From assembly GCA_033439295.1 (NCBI GenBank), contig JAVTLE010000008.1, positions 248,001 through 312,000 of the forward strand: DNA of 64,000 nt. Reading direction: 5' to 3'. The position numbers and the translations under genes are program-made. The notes beneath the pieces were generated by a model. It worked only from the letters and a program-made list of their open reading frames with translations, was not told the origin of the DNA and ran no database searches. Below, one piece after another: positions 22,936 through 33,000 of the stretch (position 1 is its first letter; every line of letters starts with the position of its first letter). The stretch comes from Deuterostichococcus epilithicus. Taxonomy: Eukaryota > Chlorophyta > Trebouxiophyceae > Prasiolales > Stichococcaceae.

Positions 22936-23349
22936 CTTTTCACTTGTTGTGATGCGAGGCGTGTGTCAGACTTCCTCCTCGAAAAGTCGTACGGAAAACA
23001 ACGAGTGGGATGCGCGTTGCCTGCTACTTGGGCAAGGCCTTGCGCTGTTTCCGACTGCCGTTCCGCCTTGAACTGCAGAAAGCTGTTGCCATATCCCAGG
23101 CTTCGCGCGCTGGGCTGGTCGTGCCGGGTCAGTGGCCACCGGGTTGGGCGGGTGCAGGCAAATACGGGCACCACGCAGACTCCCGCAACAGCAATGCTCG
23201 GGTCGCGTCCGGCTCCGAGGCGCTGGTCGTGCCTCGTCACCGTGCAGGTGCGCCGATCTGCAGCAGCTCGGCACTTCTGAACTTTGTGCGCGCAAGCTCT
23301 CTGGCACCCATGGTCCAAGCTTTTGGTGCACCTCACCGCAAAGCTTGGC
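22936..23349. other. Intergenic region, nothing assigned
   Basis: Several open stretches exist on both strands, but none shows a recognisable domain or consistent exon edges. It probably contains the divergent upstream regions of the acidic-protein locus (-) and the KPT-repeat locus (+). Confidence 0.4.
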
Positions 23350-23918
23350 ATGAAAGCAGCAACGACAAGCAGTAAGCAGCTGAATCATCCATTGAGCTTT
23401 GCTGCTCCTCCCGCGCAGCTGATAGCAGCGGTTCTGCTGCTGCAAAGCGCTGCTGAGGCTCAGCGGCAGATGCCGCTGATGAGTGGCGTAGTGGCAGAAA
23501 GGCATGTGCATTTGACACTTCATCAGGTGAGCGCTGGGAACACGAAGTCTCGTGCGCAAGACTGGTTCAGGTTTTAGCATGGGCGGTCTGAATGATGCGT
23601 GCTGACGCGCTCCAGACGATCTGCTGCAATGGCGAATCGCTCAAAACTGCAACGCGAAGTGGTGACGGCAGTTGGCTGCATACAGCTGGCACGAACATCA
23701 GCAATCAGTGCCTGGCGTAACTGCAGGGCATGGAGGTGTCCACGAGCGGTGTTGGGGGAGCGCGGCTGCTGCTGGCTAAGCCGACTAAGAAGCCGACAAA
23801 GAAGCCGACGAAGGCGCCGACGAAGGCGCCGACTAAGGCGCCAATAGCGCAATCGTTCCAGCTTCCTTCCGACCAGCCCGAAGGGCGGCCCATCCCAAGC
23901 CAGTTTTTGCCAATTGGG
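23350..23918 (+). CDS. KPT-repeat secreted protein, copy A (3' part unresolved)
   Basis: Three exons are proposed. Exon 1 (23350-23526) starts MKAATTSSKQLNHPL and includes the hydrophobic LIAAVLLLQSAAEAQ, a likely signal peptide, ending at CATCAG/GTGAGC. A second exon carries MANRSKLQREV (from about 23616). Its reading frame does not join exon 1 cleanly, so either the boundary is wrong or the gene is damaged. Exon 3 (23727-23918) reads GMEVSTSGVGGARLLLAKPT, then six or so KPT/APT repeats, then QLPSDQPEGRPIPSQFLPI, and ends at a good donor (GG/GTGAGA). More exons downstream are therefore expected but were not found. It is clearly related to copy B on the opposite strand (ASHSKMRPEVV versus ANRSKLQREVV, and the shared DQPEGRPI after the repeats). 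Confidence 0.45.
23778..23850 (+). repeat. KPT/APT codon repeat
   Basis: A tandem nine- to twelve-base repeat encodes KPTKKPTKKPTKAPTKAPTK. The synonymous variation between units (ACT, ACA, ACG) shows selection or age rather than fresh slippage. Confidence 0.8.
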
Positions 23919-24730
23919 TGAGACGGTCCCCGGACAATCGCGATGTGTGCGCAACATCATATCGCATTATCCTTCCTTGCAGCAGCCTCGATGCGATGTC
24001 CAGTCAGCGCGGCTGGCGGCAGCCTGCTGTGTCGGGTTGCCCTGCAGGCGAGGTAGGTGCCTGAACGAAGGTTGCAGACGATTGACACCAGCAACAATCA
24101 TTGCTGTGTAGCATTCATCCGCCGTGCAATTCAACGGTTCTTTTGGGACCAAGGGTGTTTGCGTGTTTTTATTTGGGCGGTGCATTGGGCCTCAGAATGT
24201 TCAGTGTTTGCATTTGTGTGTCAGGATCAGATGATCGAAGTCTAGGTAACGCTCATTCAACTGGCCTCAGCAGACAAAAATACATCCTCGCAAGATGCTC
24301 TTCTGAAGTCCGATCTTATAGCGCAGCGTGAGTGCTTGGAAATGTGGAGGTGTAGGTACCTATGATGAGGAGACGGTGCACTGCGACTGATGAGCAGGCT
24401 CAACAAAGCTGCTCCAAGCACCACATCATGGCAGCACTCACGGTCTCAGCGCCTCTGTGTGGCCGAGTCCAGGGTCGACTGCCAAAACCAGACGTGCTAG
24501 CTGTGCTGTGGCACTACAACGCCACATATGTGTCACGCCTACTTGCGGCCGTGGAAGATGTACATCCACCGTGGGGGCCTGAGGCCCCAGTGACCTTTCC
24601 AAGCCAACAAGGCAGCACGGCTCCCACTAGCGCAATTGCAACTGCCTGGTGTCAGATGGCAACGAGTGGCTGCCCGCGCAGTCGCGCCTGCAGCAGCCGC
24701 CGGCCCATCTGCGGGAGAAGGAACAGATGT

Positions 24731-25624
24731 TCAGGCCAATTCAAGCGACAGGACTCCCGACTCGTCAATCCAACAAGACCGTGGTTTCATTCTGCTGTGG
24801 ACCCAACCGATCCTGCTGAATGCTCGACAGGTGAAGCACGCCTTTTCGCAGGGGAAAGAACGGACCGGAATAAACTCCACTTCTTGCGTCGTAGTGCTGC
24901 CCGAGTCCACCGGCTCGTACGGCGGGCTGGGCACCCAATCAGCCGCCGTGACGCAGCTGTTTGGGTCGTTCGGGACGTCGCAGCCGACGCCGCCGGGCCG
25001 CAGGCGCGGCGCCGCCTGGGCGGCCGTCCCTGAGCCACTTTGGCTGGCGCCAACAATCGGCCGCCCCTCCGGCTGGTCAGTTGGCAGCTGCATCGGGGAA
25101 AATGTTGGCGTCGCCGTCGGCACCGCCGTTGGCCTTGCCGTGACCGGCAGGGCGCCGCCGTTCTTCTGCTCAGTCTGCAGCACCGCGCCAGTCGTCGGCT
25201 TGGTCGGGCGCCGCCTGGTGGGCCGACGTTTTGTTGGCCGCCGCTTCGTGGGCTTCTTAGTGGGCTTCTTCTTTGTCGGCTTACTCTTGGCTGATGCTAG
25301 TAGCTGCCGCATCGGCAGCGCCACCACTGCGAGCGGCTCGGCTGCCCAATCTGCGAGCAGTAGACGCACCAGCCTCACCACCTCTGGCCGCATTTTGCTG
25401 TGCGATGCAAATATGTGCTGTAAATGGCTTTGAACTTTAGCGTGAGACATGTAATCGTGCTCACCTGCTGCCGCCTGAACCACTGCGGCATTTGCGCTGA
25501 GCTGCATCCCGGAGGCAGTTGCAGCGCACGCGGCTGGCTGCAGGAACGCCAGCACCGCCAGCAGGACCGCCAACGAAGCTGAGGCGGTCATCTGCGTGCG
25601 CAGCATACTCTCCATGCTCAGCAC
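24731..25624 (-). CDS. KPT-repeat secreted protein, copy B
   Basis: A 297-residue uninterrupted reading frame. Near the start, TASASLAVLLAVLAFLQPAA followed by CAATA is a textbook signal peptide, so the mature protein should be secreted or in the cell wall. A helical region VQSHLQHIFASHSKMRPEVV leads to a basic repeat block, KSKPTKKKPTKKPTKRRPTK and on through RRPTRRRPT, roughly 18 residues of it Lys/Arg. Then come a Thr/Pro-rich linker, PMQLPTDQPEGRPI (shared with copy A), and a segment with paired cysteines: GCDVPNDPNSCVTAADW, then FPCEKACFTCRAF. The end at 24731 may be an intron read-through, so the true C-terminus is uncertain. Its function is unknown. Lys-rich KPT repeats could bind acidic polysaccharide or silica-like surfaces; this is speculation. 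It converges on copy A. Confidence 0.6.
   Translation of the reverse strand: MLSMESMLRTQMTASASLAVLLAVLAFLQPAACAATASGMQLSANAAVVQAAAGEHDYMSHAKVQSHLQHIFASHSKMRPEVVRLVRLLLADWAAEPLAVVALPMRQLLASAKSKPTKKKPTKKPTKRRPTKRRPTRRRPTKPTTGAVLQTEQKNGGALPVTARPTAVPTATPTFSPMQLPTDQPEGRPIVGASQSGSGTAAQAAPRLRPGGVGCDVPNDPNSCVTAADWVPSPPYEPVDSGSTTTQEVEFIPVRSFPCEKACFTCRAFSRIGWVHSRMKPRSCWIDESGVLSLELA
25130..25290 (-). repeat. KPTKK/RRPTK codon repeat of copy B
   Basis: On the minus strand a run of Lys/Arg-Pro-Thr units, longer and more arginine-rich than in copy A, forms the basic block of the secreted protein. Confidence 0.7.
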
Positions 25625-27044
25625 TGCCTACTCGCAGGACTACAAACCAGACAGCAGCAGGCTGCAAGCTCAGCATATCGCAAGCTCCTGCAGGCAGCGG
25701 CCCACCTTTGAATGCACAGAATGTTTGGGCATGAGGGCCATGCCCGGCGCTGCCGCCGGCCCAACTTGGACGAGCACGCAACCGTCTTCGCCCAGAACCA
25801 AGCAAGCGGTTTCGAGACTGTGGCTGAAGCGATACACAGGCAGCGGGTCTCGAGCCTGCAGGCACGGTAGGACCCGGGTCAGAAGGTTTGCCCAGCGCTG
25901 CAGTGTGCAGTCGCTCAGCCGGCATACCCGGTGCACCAGGGCACGGAACGCCCCAGTTGTGATCAACGTATGTATGATTCATACTTGAGGCGCTGAAGAA
26001 GATTTGCGAAGGGCCGGGGGCGCCCAGATAGAGCAGTCCTAAGGTACTTCCCCCTCTACAACGGCTGGCGACAAATCGTTGACGGTGCGTCGGGCGCAGC
26101 GCTGTCCCGCGACGACTGGACGGCTCAATGATGTCCTTTGAGTCAGTGTAAGAAGTCGTATAGGCAAGCGCGGGGCCGGGAAGACCAGCGACGGCGCCCC
26201 GCCTGTTAGCAGTACAGCGCCCGGATTCTGCGCAGGTTCGTCGTGTTACGGGCGAGCGCGCGCGCCTTCAGATAGACTTACGTTCTCGGCGGAGTGCTCC
26301 CTGACTCTCCGGCTGCGCCACAGCTGTCGTCGCGCGTCCGACAGCACCCAAGCTTTCGCGAACGCCCGAGCCACACGAAGGAATCAGAAGACTGCGCAGC
26401 CTGGTCTACTGCAGGCTCCTATGGGCCTGTGAGACGTCCCGCTGCTTTGCAAGAGCGGAGTACTAATTGTCTACTGGTCAACCTCGACACCCCGTACGCC
26501 GCTTCCATGAGCGCCGACGGGCGATAGTGGGCAGAGATGTCAGCCGGCAGGCGGTCTACGGACGGGTGAAGACTGCTGCTGCCATGAACGACTGCCTCAG
26601 CTGCTTCCGTCTGTCCACAGCGCTTCACCAGAACTTGGGTTTGCTGGGCTCAGTGTTGGGGATTACCTGCAAATCTTGCAATCCGAGTTGACCGGCACCA
26701 GCAACTGCCAACCAATCAAATTTCAAATTTGGGCAGGTCGAGTTGCCAATCCTGGGCCTCACCTCCTCACCTTCTGCTCGTGAGCGGAGTACCGTTCTGC
26801 ATCGTGCATCACGCAGCGGGTTTGCCTTGTGTCCATCCATGCGCCGGGAACAGGCTCGAGAAGCCCATAACGCACCAGTGCGCTGCAGAAGCGGGTGTGC
26901 CAGCGCATTGGCAAATCTGCCCACCAGAATTTGATGGCTTCTAAGCCTCGGGCGCCTCAGGCCCTGGCCCCTGCTGTGCCCCGCCGCCTGCGGCCCGCAT
27001 GACCATGCGGCGCAGCGGGGACGGCTGGCTCCAGGACTCGCGGC
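25625..27044. other. Gene-poor stretch
   Basis: This stretch of about 1.4 kb has no recognisable gene. A minus-strand open stretch at 25966-25670 (MITTGAFRALVHRVC, ending LQELAIC) may be chance or an upstream exon of KPT copy B. The part from 26000 to 26290 is GC-rich with few open frames and reads differently from its surroundings, but matches no RNA I know. The upstream region of the SERAC1-like gene lies at its right end. Confidence 0.45.
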
Positions 27045-30000
27045 ATGGCTAAGCGGCTGACGAGCTTCGCGGCGCGGCACCGCACCGCCCTGAGGCGCAG
27101 CCTGTGGCTCGCCGGCGGCGCCGGCGCAGCAGCAGCCGCCGTCGCCGGGCCACAGCTGCTCGAGCGGCTGCCGCCAGCGGGCGAGCGCGCGGATCGTATC
27201 GGCAAGTATGCCGATCAGCTCAGGGTGAGGCTCTAGCTGCAAAGGCTCGCAAGGGGTTTTGGAGCTGTCAGAAACCATACTGGCTCTGCACTAGCGCATG
27301 CAGGAGGCGGAGCCGCCCCATTATGGATACGCTGCACTTGTGCCGGCACCGTGACCTGGCTCACGCTACCATGTCTTGTTAAAACCTCACCTGTTCTTCA
27401 AATCCTTTAAATTGCAGGATTACCGGGACAGGGCGACGGCACGCGCGGCCGCCGCCGGCAAGTCCGCAGCGGTGCTCGCACGCACAGCATCAGCCGCCGC
27501 CGCCGCCTCCTATCGCTCGGACAAAGGTGCACATGGTTTGTCGAGCTACGGCGCCTGTGCTCTCAACTTGGGTTCCGGTTGTGTCACGGCTGGTCGGGTA
27601 GAAGTACCAGCAGCATTCTTGAACCAAAACGCAGCTGTCGATGCCGTGCTTGATGCCGTGGCTGGATGCAGCCTCGTGGCTGCGGCCTTCTGGCCATCGG
27701 CAGCGCGCAGAATGCGTATACCCAGCAAGACACCTTGATGGCTGATGCAACGACACCCAGTGAGGCGTTTCCGGACGCCTTGCGTCGCCCCTGATCGAGG
27801 GCAGGCACGCGCCGCGCCTGATGCCACACTGCAGATGGGGGGAAAGGAATAACAGCCCTGGTCGCCCACGTGTTTCTTTTATATGCAGTGACACTCGGCG
27901 AGGCGGTCGCAGACGCCATCGCAGCGCTGGCCACGGACGAGGAGAAGGAGACTGTCGTCATCTTTGGCGGCCCGCTGCTGCTGGACGGGCTGCTGGACGC
28001 GGCGTCGGTGTCGTCCCGGTCGCCCGCGGAGCGCGCCGCGGCCGAGCGCGCCCTCGCCAGCCTGCTGTCCGCAGGTGAGGTCCCTACAGCAGCCTGGCCT
28101 GTTGCTGTCACGGTGCTGTCGCACTTCTCTCCTCAACCGAGGCTGCTGCCGCGCGCAAGCACGCTCTGCAATGGCCGGGCCGCCCCGCGCCAGGCCACGG
28201 CCGCAGCAGGGCTGGCCTGCTGAGCTGTCGCCAGCTGCACCGACACCCGAGCCAACTCGTTCGTGCACCCGCTGCAGGCACCACTGCGAGCGCGGTGCTG
28301 TCGCGCCCAGGCGCGCTGCCGCGGCTGCTGGCGGCGGTGGGGCACCGCTCGGGCGCGNCGGAGGCGCNNCCGGCGGCGCTGCAGGCGGGCGCCACCATGG
28401 CCCGCCTGCCGCCGGCGCTCTCCTTCGACGACCTGTCCGCCCTGCTGGCTCAGGTAGGGTTTAGCGTTGCTGTCCCAACTACAAGATGTGCTTGTAGATC
28501 GGCGACAGCTGCTTAATTACCGCCAGTGTTTGTCCAAGCTCGGAGGACGGTGCAGGGGATGGGCGAAGTGCTCTTTCTCTTGCTAATATGGCATGCTGGC
28601 CAGTGTCGAATCTGCTTGACCGATGATGCACACAAGAGCCGGGAGCGCCGGAGTTGGAAACCCTGAGACCCCGCCATCATTTCGCTGCGGTGGCAGGCGG
28701 CGGACGAGGGCGACCGCGGCTGCCAGCTGCTGGCGGTGCAGCTGCTGGGCCTCACTGCGGAGGCCAGCGTCATGAATTGCGGCAAGCTGGCTGCCCTGGG
28801 CGCGGGCCCGTCCCTGGCCGCGCTGGCGACGGCCGCGCTAGAGCGCCCCACCGACCGGCAGCTGCGCTGGGACCTCATCAGGCGTGCTCCCGACCAGCAA
28901 GAAGTCTGATTGCCGAACGCGAAAATCACATGAGGGTCAGTTCAGATGACGGTCTTCTCTTTCGGGATGCTGCAAGGGGTCGCGCGGTCTGGGTTCTTGG
29001 CTGCGTGCTCCGACGCGGTGCACGGGTATCGCCGCATGCCATGCCCGAGCGCCTCCCACGGCGTGACCGGCAAGGCGCGCCGGGTGCTGGCAGGCTGGCG
29101 GCTCCCCGATTGTGTTTCCCGAGTTTCGACGCAGGTCCATGGCGGTGATGGCGCGAGACTCGCCGCTGAAGGGGCCGCTGCAGCTGGGCGCGTGGGTGCA
29201 GCACCTGCTGTACTTTGCTGCGGACGCGGCCGCGGCGCGGGACTGGATGCTGGCGTCGCGCGCCCTGGACGGCTTCGCGGCTGCCGCCATGGTGGGTCGC
29301 ACAGTCCGGCGACGGAGCAAGCCAGCGTGCACACCCATAACGTTGCCCCGAGTCAGTGCAGGGCGGGACCGCTGCCCGAATTGCAAAGTCTGCGGCTGCA
29401 GCACCTTGGGCGCCCCTGCTGGATGCCTTCCCGATGTCCTGCCTCGCACTGCACCTTGAGGGTTCAGGGAACGTGAGCGGATCCCTGCTCAGGTGCTCAC
29501 AAGCCCCTCGACCGAATGCGTGGCTCACGGTGCCGCTGTCACACGCAGGCTGGCGGGTCCAAGCTGGCGGGCGCGCTGAAGGACTGCAATGCGCTGCCGC
29601 TGGCGGCGCAGCTGTGGGGCCCCGCCGATGAGCTGCTGCGGCGGTCCATCATGACTGCCGTGTCAGCCATTGCCCGCGCGGGTGCGATGGCTGACCTTTC
29701 TAACATCCACGCTCGACCTGCGCAGAGTTCGCCAGCGCTCAGTCAAGTTCAGGAGCAAGGCTCCGCGTCATCTCGGGTGAAGAGCGCACACCCTCTGCTC
29801 GCGCGGAGACAGCGCAGTCGACGGCTGCCCGAACAGGTAGCAGAACAGAACCAAGTTGCAAAGCCAGCTGCCTGAGCTGGCTGAGCGCCCGCAGGCGAGG
29901 AGAGCATCCCGGAAGGGCAGCGGGAGGCATGGACCGAGCGCCTCATCGCGTTGGTGCTTCAGGAGGACACGGCCCCGCCGCTGCGCGTCGCCGCCGGCGC

Positions 30001-33000
30001 CGCCCTCGCAGGTGCGGCCCAATCGTGGACGCCGTCGCGACGGCAGCGCCACCGCCTCGACGTCATCTGCTGAGTTGCTCACAAGCAGCGGGCGCAGATG
30101 TATCAGCAGATGGTCTGCAGCAGGGTCGTGTGCAATTTGTGATGCGCATTCTGATACATCACAACAAACAACCCGCACGTCTGCAGGGAGCCTCGTTCAC
30201 GAGTCATCCTGATTCGTCCCTTGCGTGCAGACCTGGCGGCGGCGGAGGGGCCGGAGGGCACCGCCGTCGCAATCGCCTGGCTAGGCGAGATCCTGATAGC
30301 GCTCTCGCGCTCCGTCACCGCCTACAACGCCGTGCAGACGCTGCCGGCGCAGCCGCAGCCGCCGGCGCCACCCGCCGCGGCCGGCGGCAGGTGGCGCTGG
30401 TTTGGCTGGGCGCGCGGCGAGGCCGATAACGGCGGCTCCGCTGCCGCCGAGGGCGGCAGCGGAGACGGCCGCTGGGGCGACCGCGCCGGCGACGGCACCA
30501 ATGCCGGCTACGGCAGCGGGCCCAGCTCGGGCGGCGGCGGCGCGGCGCACGGCGGCTCGGAGGAGGGTGGCGGGGGCGACGGCGGCTCGCAAGATGGCGC
30601 CAAAGCCGGCGCTTCAGGCGACGGCGGCGGCAGCGGCAGCCGGCAGACGGGCCAGCCAGATGCGGAGGCGGAGGCGGAACTGCTGCGGGCGGTAGGTGTG
30701 GTGCCCTCCTTCGCTCGCGCGGTGGCCGCCGAGCTGCGCGCTGCCTCCAACCGTGCAGGTGGGTCGGGCGGACCCCCACGCCCAGAGTCAGCTTCCCTGC
30801 GACGGTGCAGCCTGCCTGTGATTGCATCCTGCCTGATGGCAGGCATCGGCGAGACATGAAACAGACCTGGCCGCTGGACGGAATCTTTGGCATGTGCCAG
30901 TTGGTGCCAGCGGGACCGTGACATCCTCTTGACGCCACCGCCGCTGCTCATCCTCCTGACGCTGCCCCAGTACTCTGCTGCTGCTGCTGCGCTGTCGCAG
31001 AGGCAGGCTACACGGACCCGCCGGCGGACACAGAGGCCTTCTTGGGGCCTGCGGCGCTGGCGGCTTACCCTGCCGCCGCCGCGGCCGATGACCCCGAGGT
31101 CGCCGATGGCCTGCTTGCCCGCGCCCTGGCGGTGGGTGCTTTCGGCGGATGAACAAAGAAAAGGGGATCCTTGACTCGTGCATCCGAGCCAGAAGCAAGA
31201 CCCTGTGTTGCTACCAGATGCCCTCTGTCGCTGCCAGAAAGGTGTTGAGTTGGAAAGGCGACAGTGCACCTGTTACCCGCTGGCAGGTGCTGTGCGGGCT
31301 GGTGGCGGCGGACCTGGCGCGGCAGGCGTGGCTGGCGCAGGCGGGCGCGCTGCCCATGCTGCAGCGCTTGACGCTGGGGCAGGCCGCCGCGAGGCAGCGC
31401 GCCGCGGAGGCCGCAGATGGCGATGGCGACGGCTGCGAGAGCGCCGGCGGAAGCGGCGGAAGCGGCGGGAGCGGTGGCGGCGGCGACGGCGATGGCGGCG
31501 AGGCGGCCGCGCCCATGGCCCTGGCCCTGCGCAAGCAGGTGGGCTGAGCCCCCGGATGGGGTTTCCGGGGATGTGGAAACTAGTGAGACATGCTCTGCGT
31601 GCCTTTCCGCTGGAGTTTGGCCAACTTCTGGTGTCAGACGACCTCGGAGCTGCGCTCCCGACACGCCGATGCTCTGAAGCGGCAACACATGACAGCTTCC
31701 GCAGCAGCGCCTTGGCAGCACACGTGGTGAAAGCTGATACCTTTTTTATCTGTTGCCTCAGACGGCTCGGCTGCTGGCGCTGCTGAGCACTGACCCAGCG
31801 GCGGAGCCGGCGCTGCGCTCGGGCACCTGGCCAGCCTTCCTGATCGACGCGGCGGCGTCCGAGGACTGTCTGCTGTCCTCGGACGCGGCGCGGGCGCTGC
31901 TCAACATGCGCTCGGCAGCCGCCGCCAACCGCGCCGCGCTGCCGCTGCTGTCCCGCCCCGCCGCCGATGAGTGTGCTCCTGAGATCCATGCTCACAATCC
32001 CTCCATGTTTCCGTGTGTGCCTCGAACCGGTGTCTTGCACAGTGACGTTCGAGGATCTGCTTCCCAGCATGGCTCCATGCACCATGAGTGGTAAAGGGGT
32101 GACGGCCGGCTCAAGGCGGGGATCCGCGAGCCATCTCGAGGCATTCCCGTCTCCAAATGTAGGGGCTGCACAGGGAGGAAGTGATGTAGGGGCTGCATCA
32201 ATTGCGCCGCATGCACGGCGCCGTGTCGTGTGCAGCGCCCGATGGACGACGCAGCTTGCTGCCGCACAGGGGCGCAGAGGCGCCGCCGCTGGCGCCGCCG
32301 CGGCCCGCGCCGCCCCGCTGCGTGCTGCGGGAGGGGCTGCACCTGTTCTCGCCGCTGGCGCAGCACCACAGCATCCTGGCAGACCAGGGCGCCGACGCCA
32401 CCGGCCCAGGTGAACCATGTCCACCCATCTCCCCTGCAGCGTCTGAGAACCTCCTGATGCCCTTCTTGATGAATCGTTGAAGTGACACTGTTGTAGTGTC
32501 CATAGTTGAGCTTCGACTTGGTTGCCGCAGGCTCCCCGGAAGTGGACATAGTCTTCGTGCACGGCATTCGGGGCGGCGCGTTTGCCACCTGGCGCCAGCT
32601 GGACTCGCCCGTGCCGCCGGCCGCCAAGTCGGCCGAGAAGGCGACCGCTGCCGCAGCCGCGGGCGCGCCNGCCGCAGCCGGCGGCAGCAGCCCCGCAGCC
32701 GCAGCTGGTGAGGCTGCCGCAGCGGTGCCTGGCAGCCCAGACGAAGGGGGCCGCAGCGGCATCGGTAGCACTGATGCGGCCCCTGCAGCAGCGAGCAGCT
32801 CCTCGGTGGGCAGCGGCGGCGGGCGGGAAACGCAGCAGGCAGCCAACAGCGGCGGCGGCGGCGGCGGCATTGAAGAGCCGCCGCCGCCGCCGCCGGGCGA
32901 GGCCTCGGCGGCGGCGCGGGAGGCGGCATTCGCAGAGGTCGCGGCGGAGGTGGCGGCCTCGGGCGACATGACGCACAGCGTCTGCTGGCCGGCGGCGTGG

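Noticed and set aside
24362-25033. Plus-strand open frame with KPDVLAVLWHYNATYVSRLL
   Set aside because: It could be a downstream exon of KPT copy A, but no matching segment exists in copy B and it overlaps copy B antisense. There is not enough to call a gene.
26100-26160. A possible C/D-box snoRNA (AATGATGTCC)
   Set aside because: No matching D box or terminal stem was found at a suitable distance.
26625-27278. A 217-codon minus-strand open frame overlapping the SERAC1 first exon
   Set aside because: Part is the antisense of that exon. The rest shows no domain, and no splice or start context was convincing.
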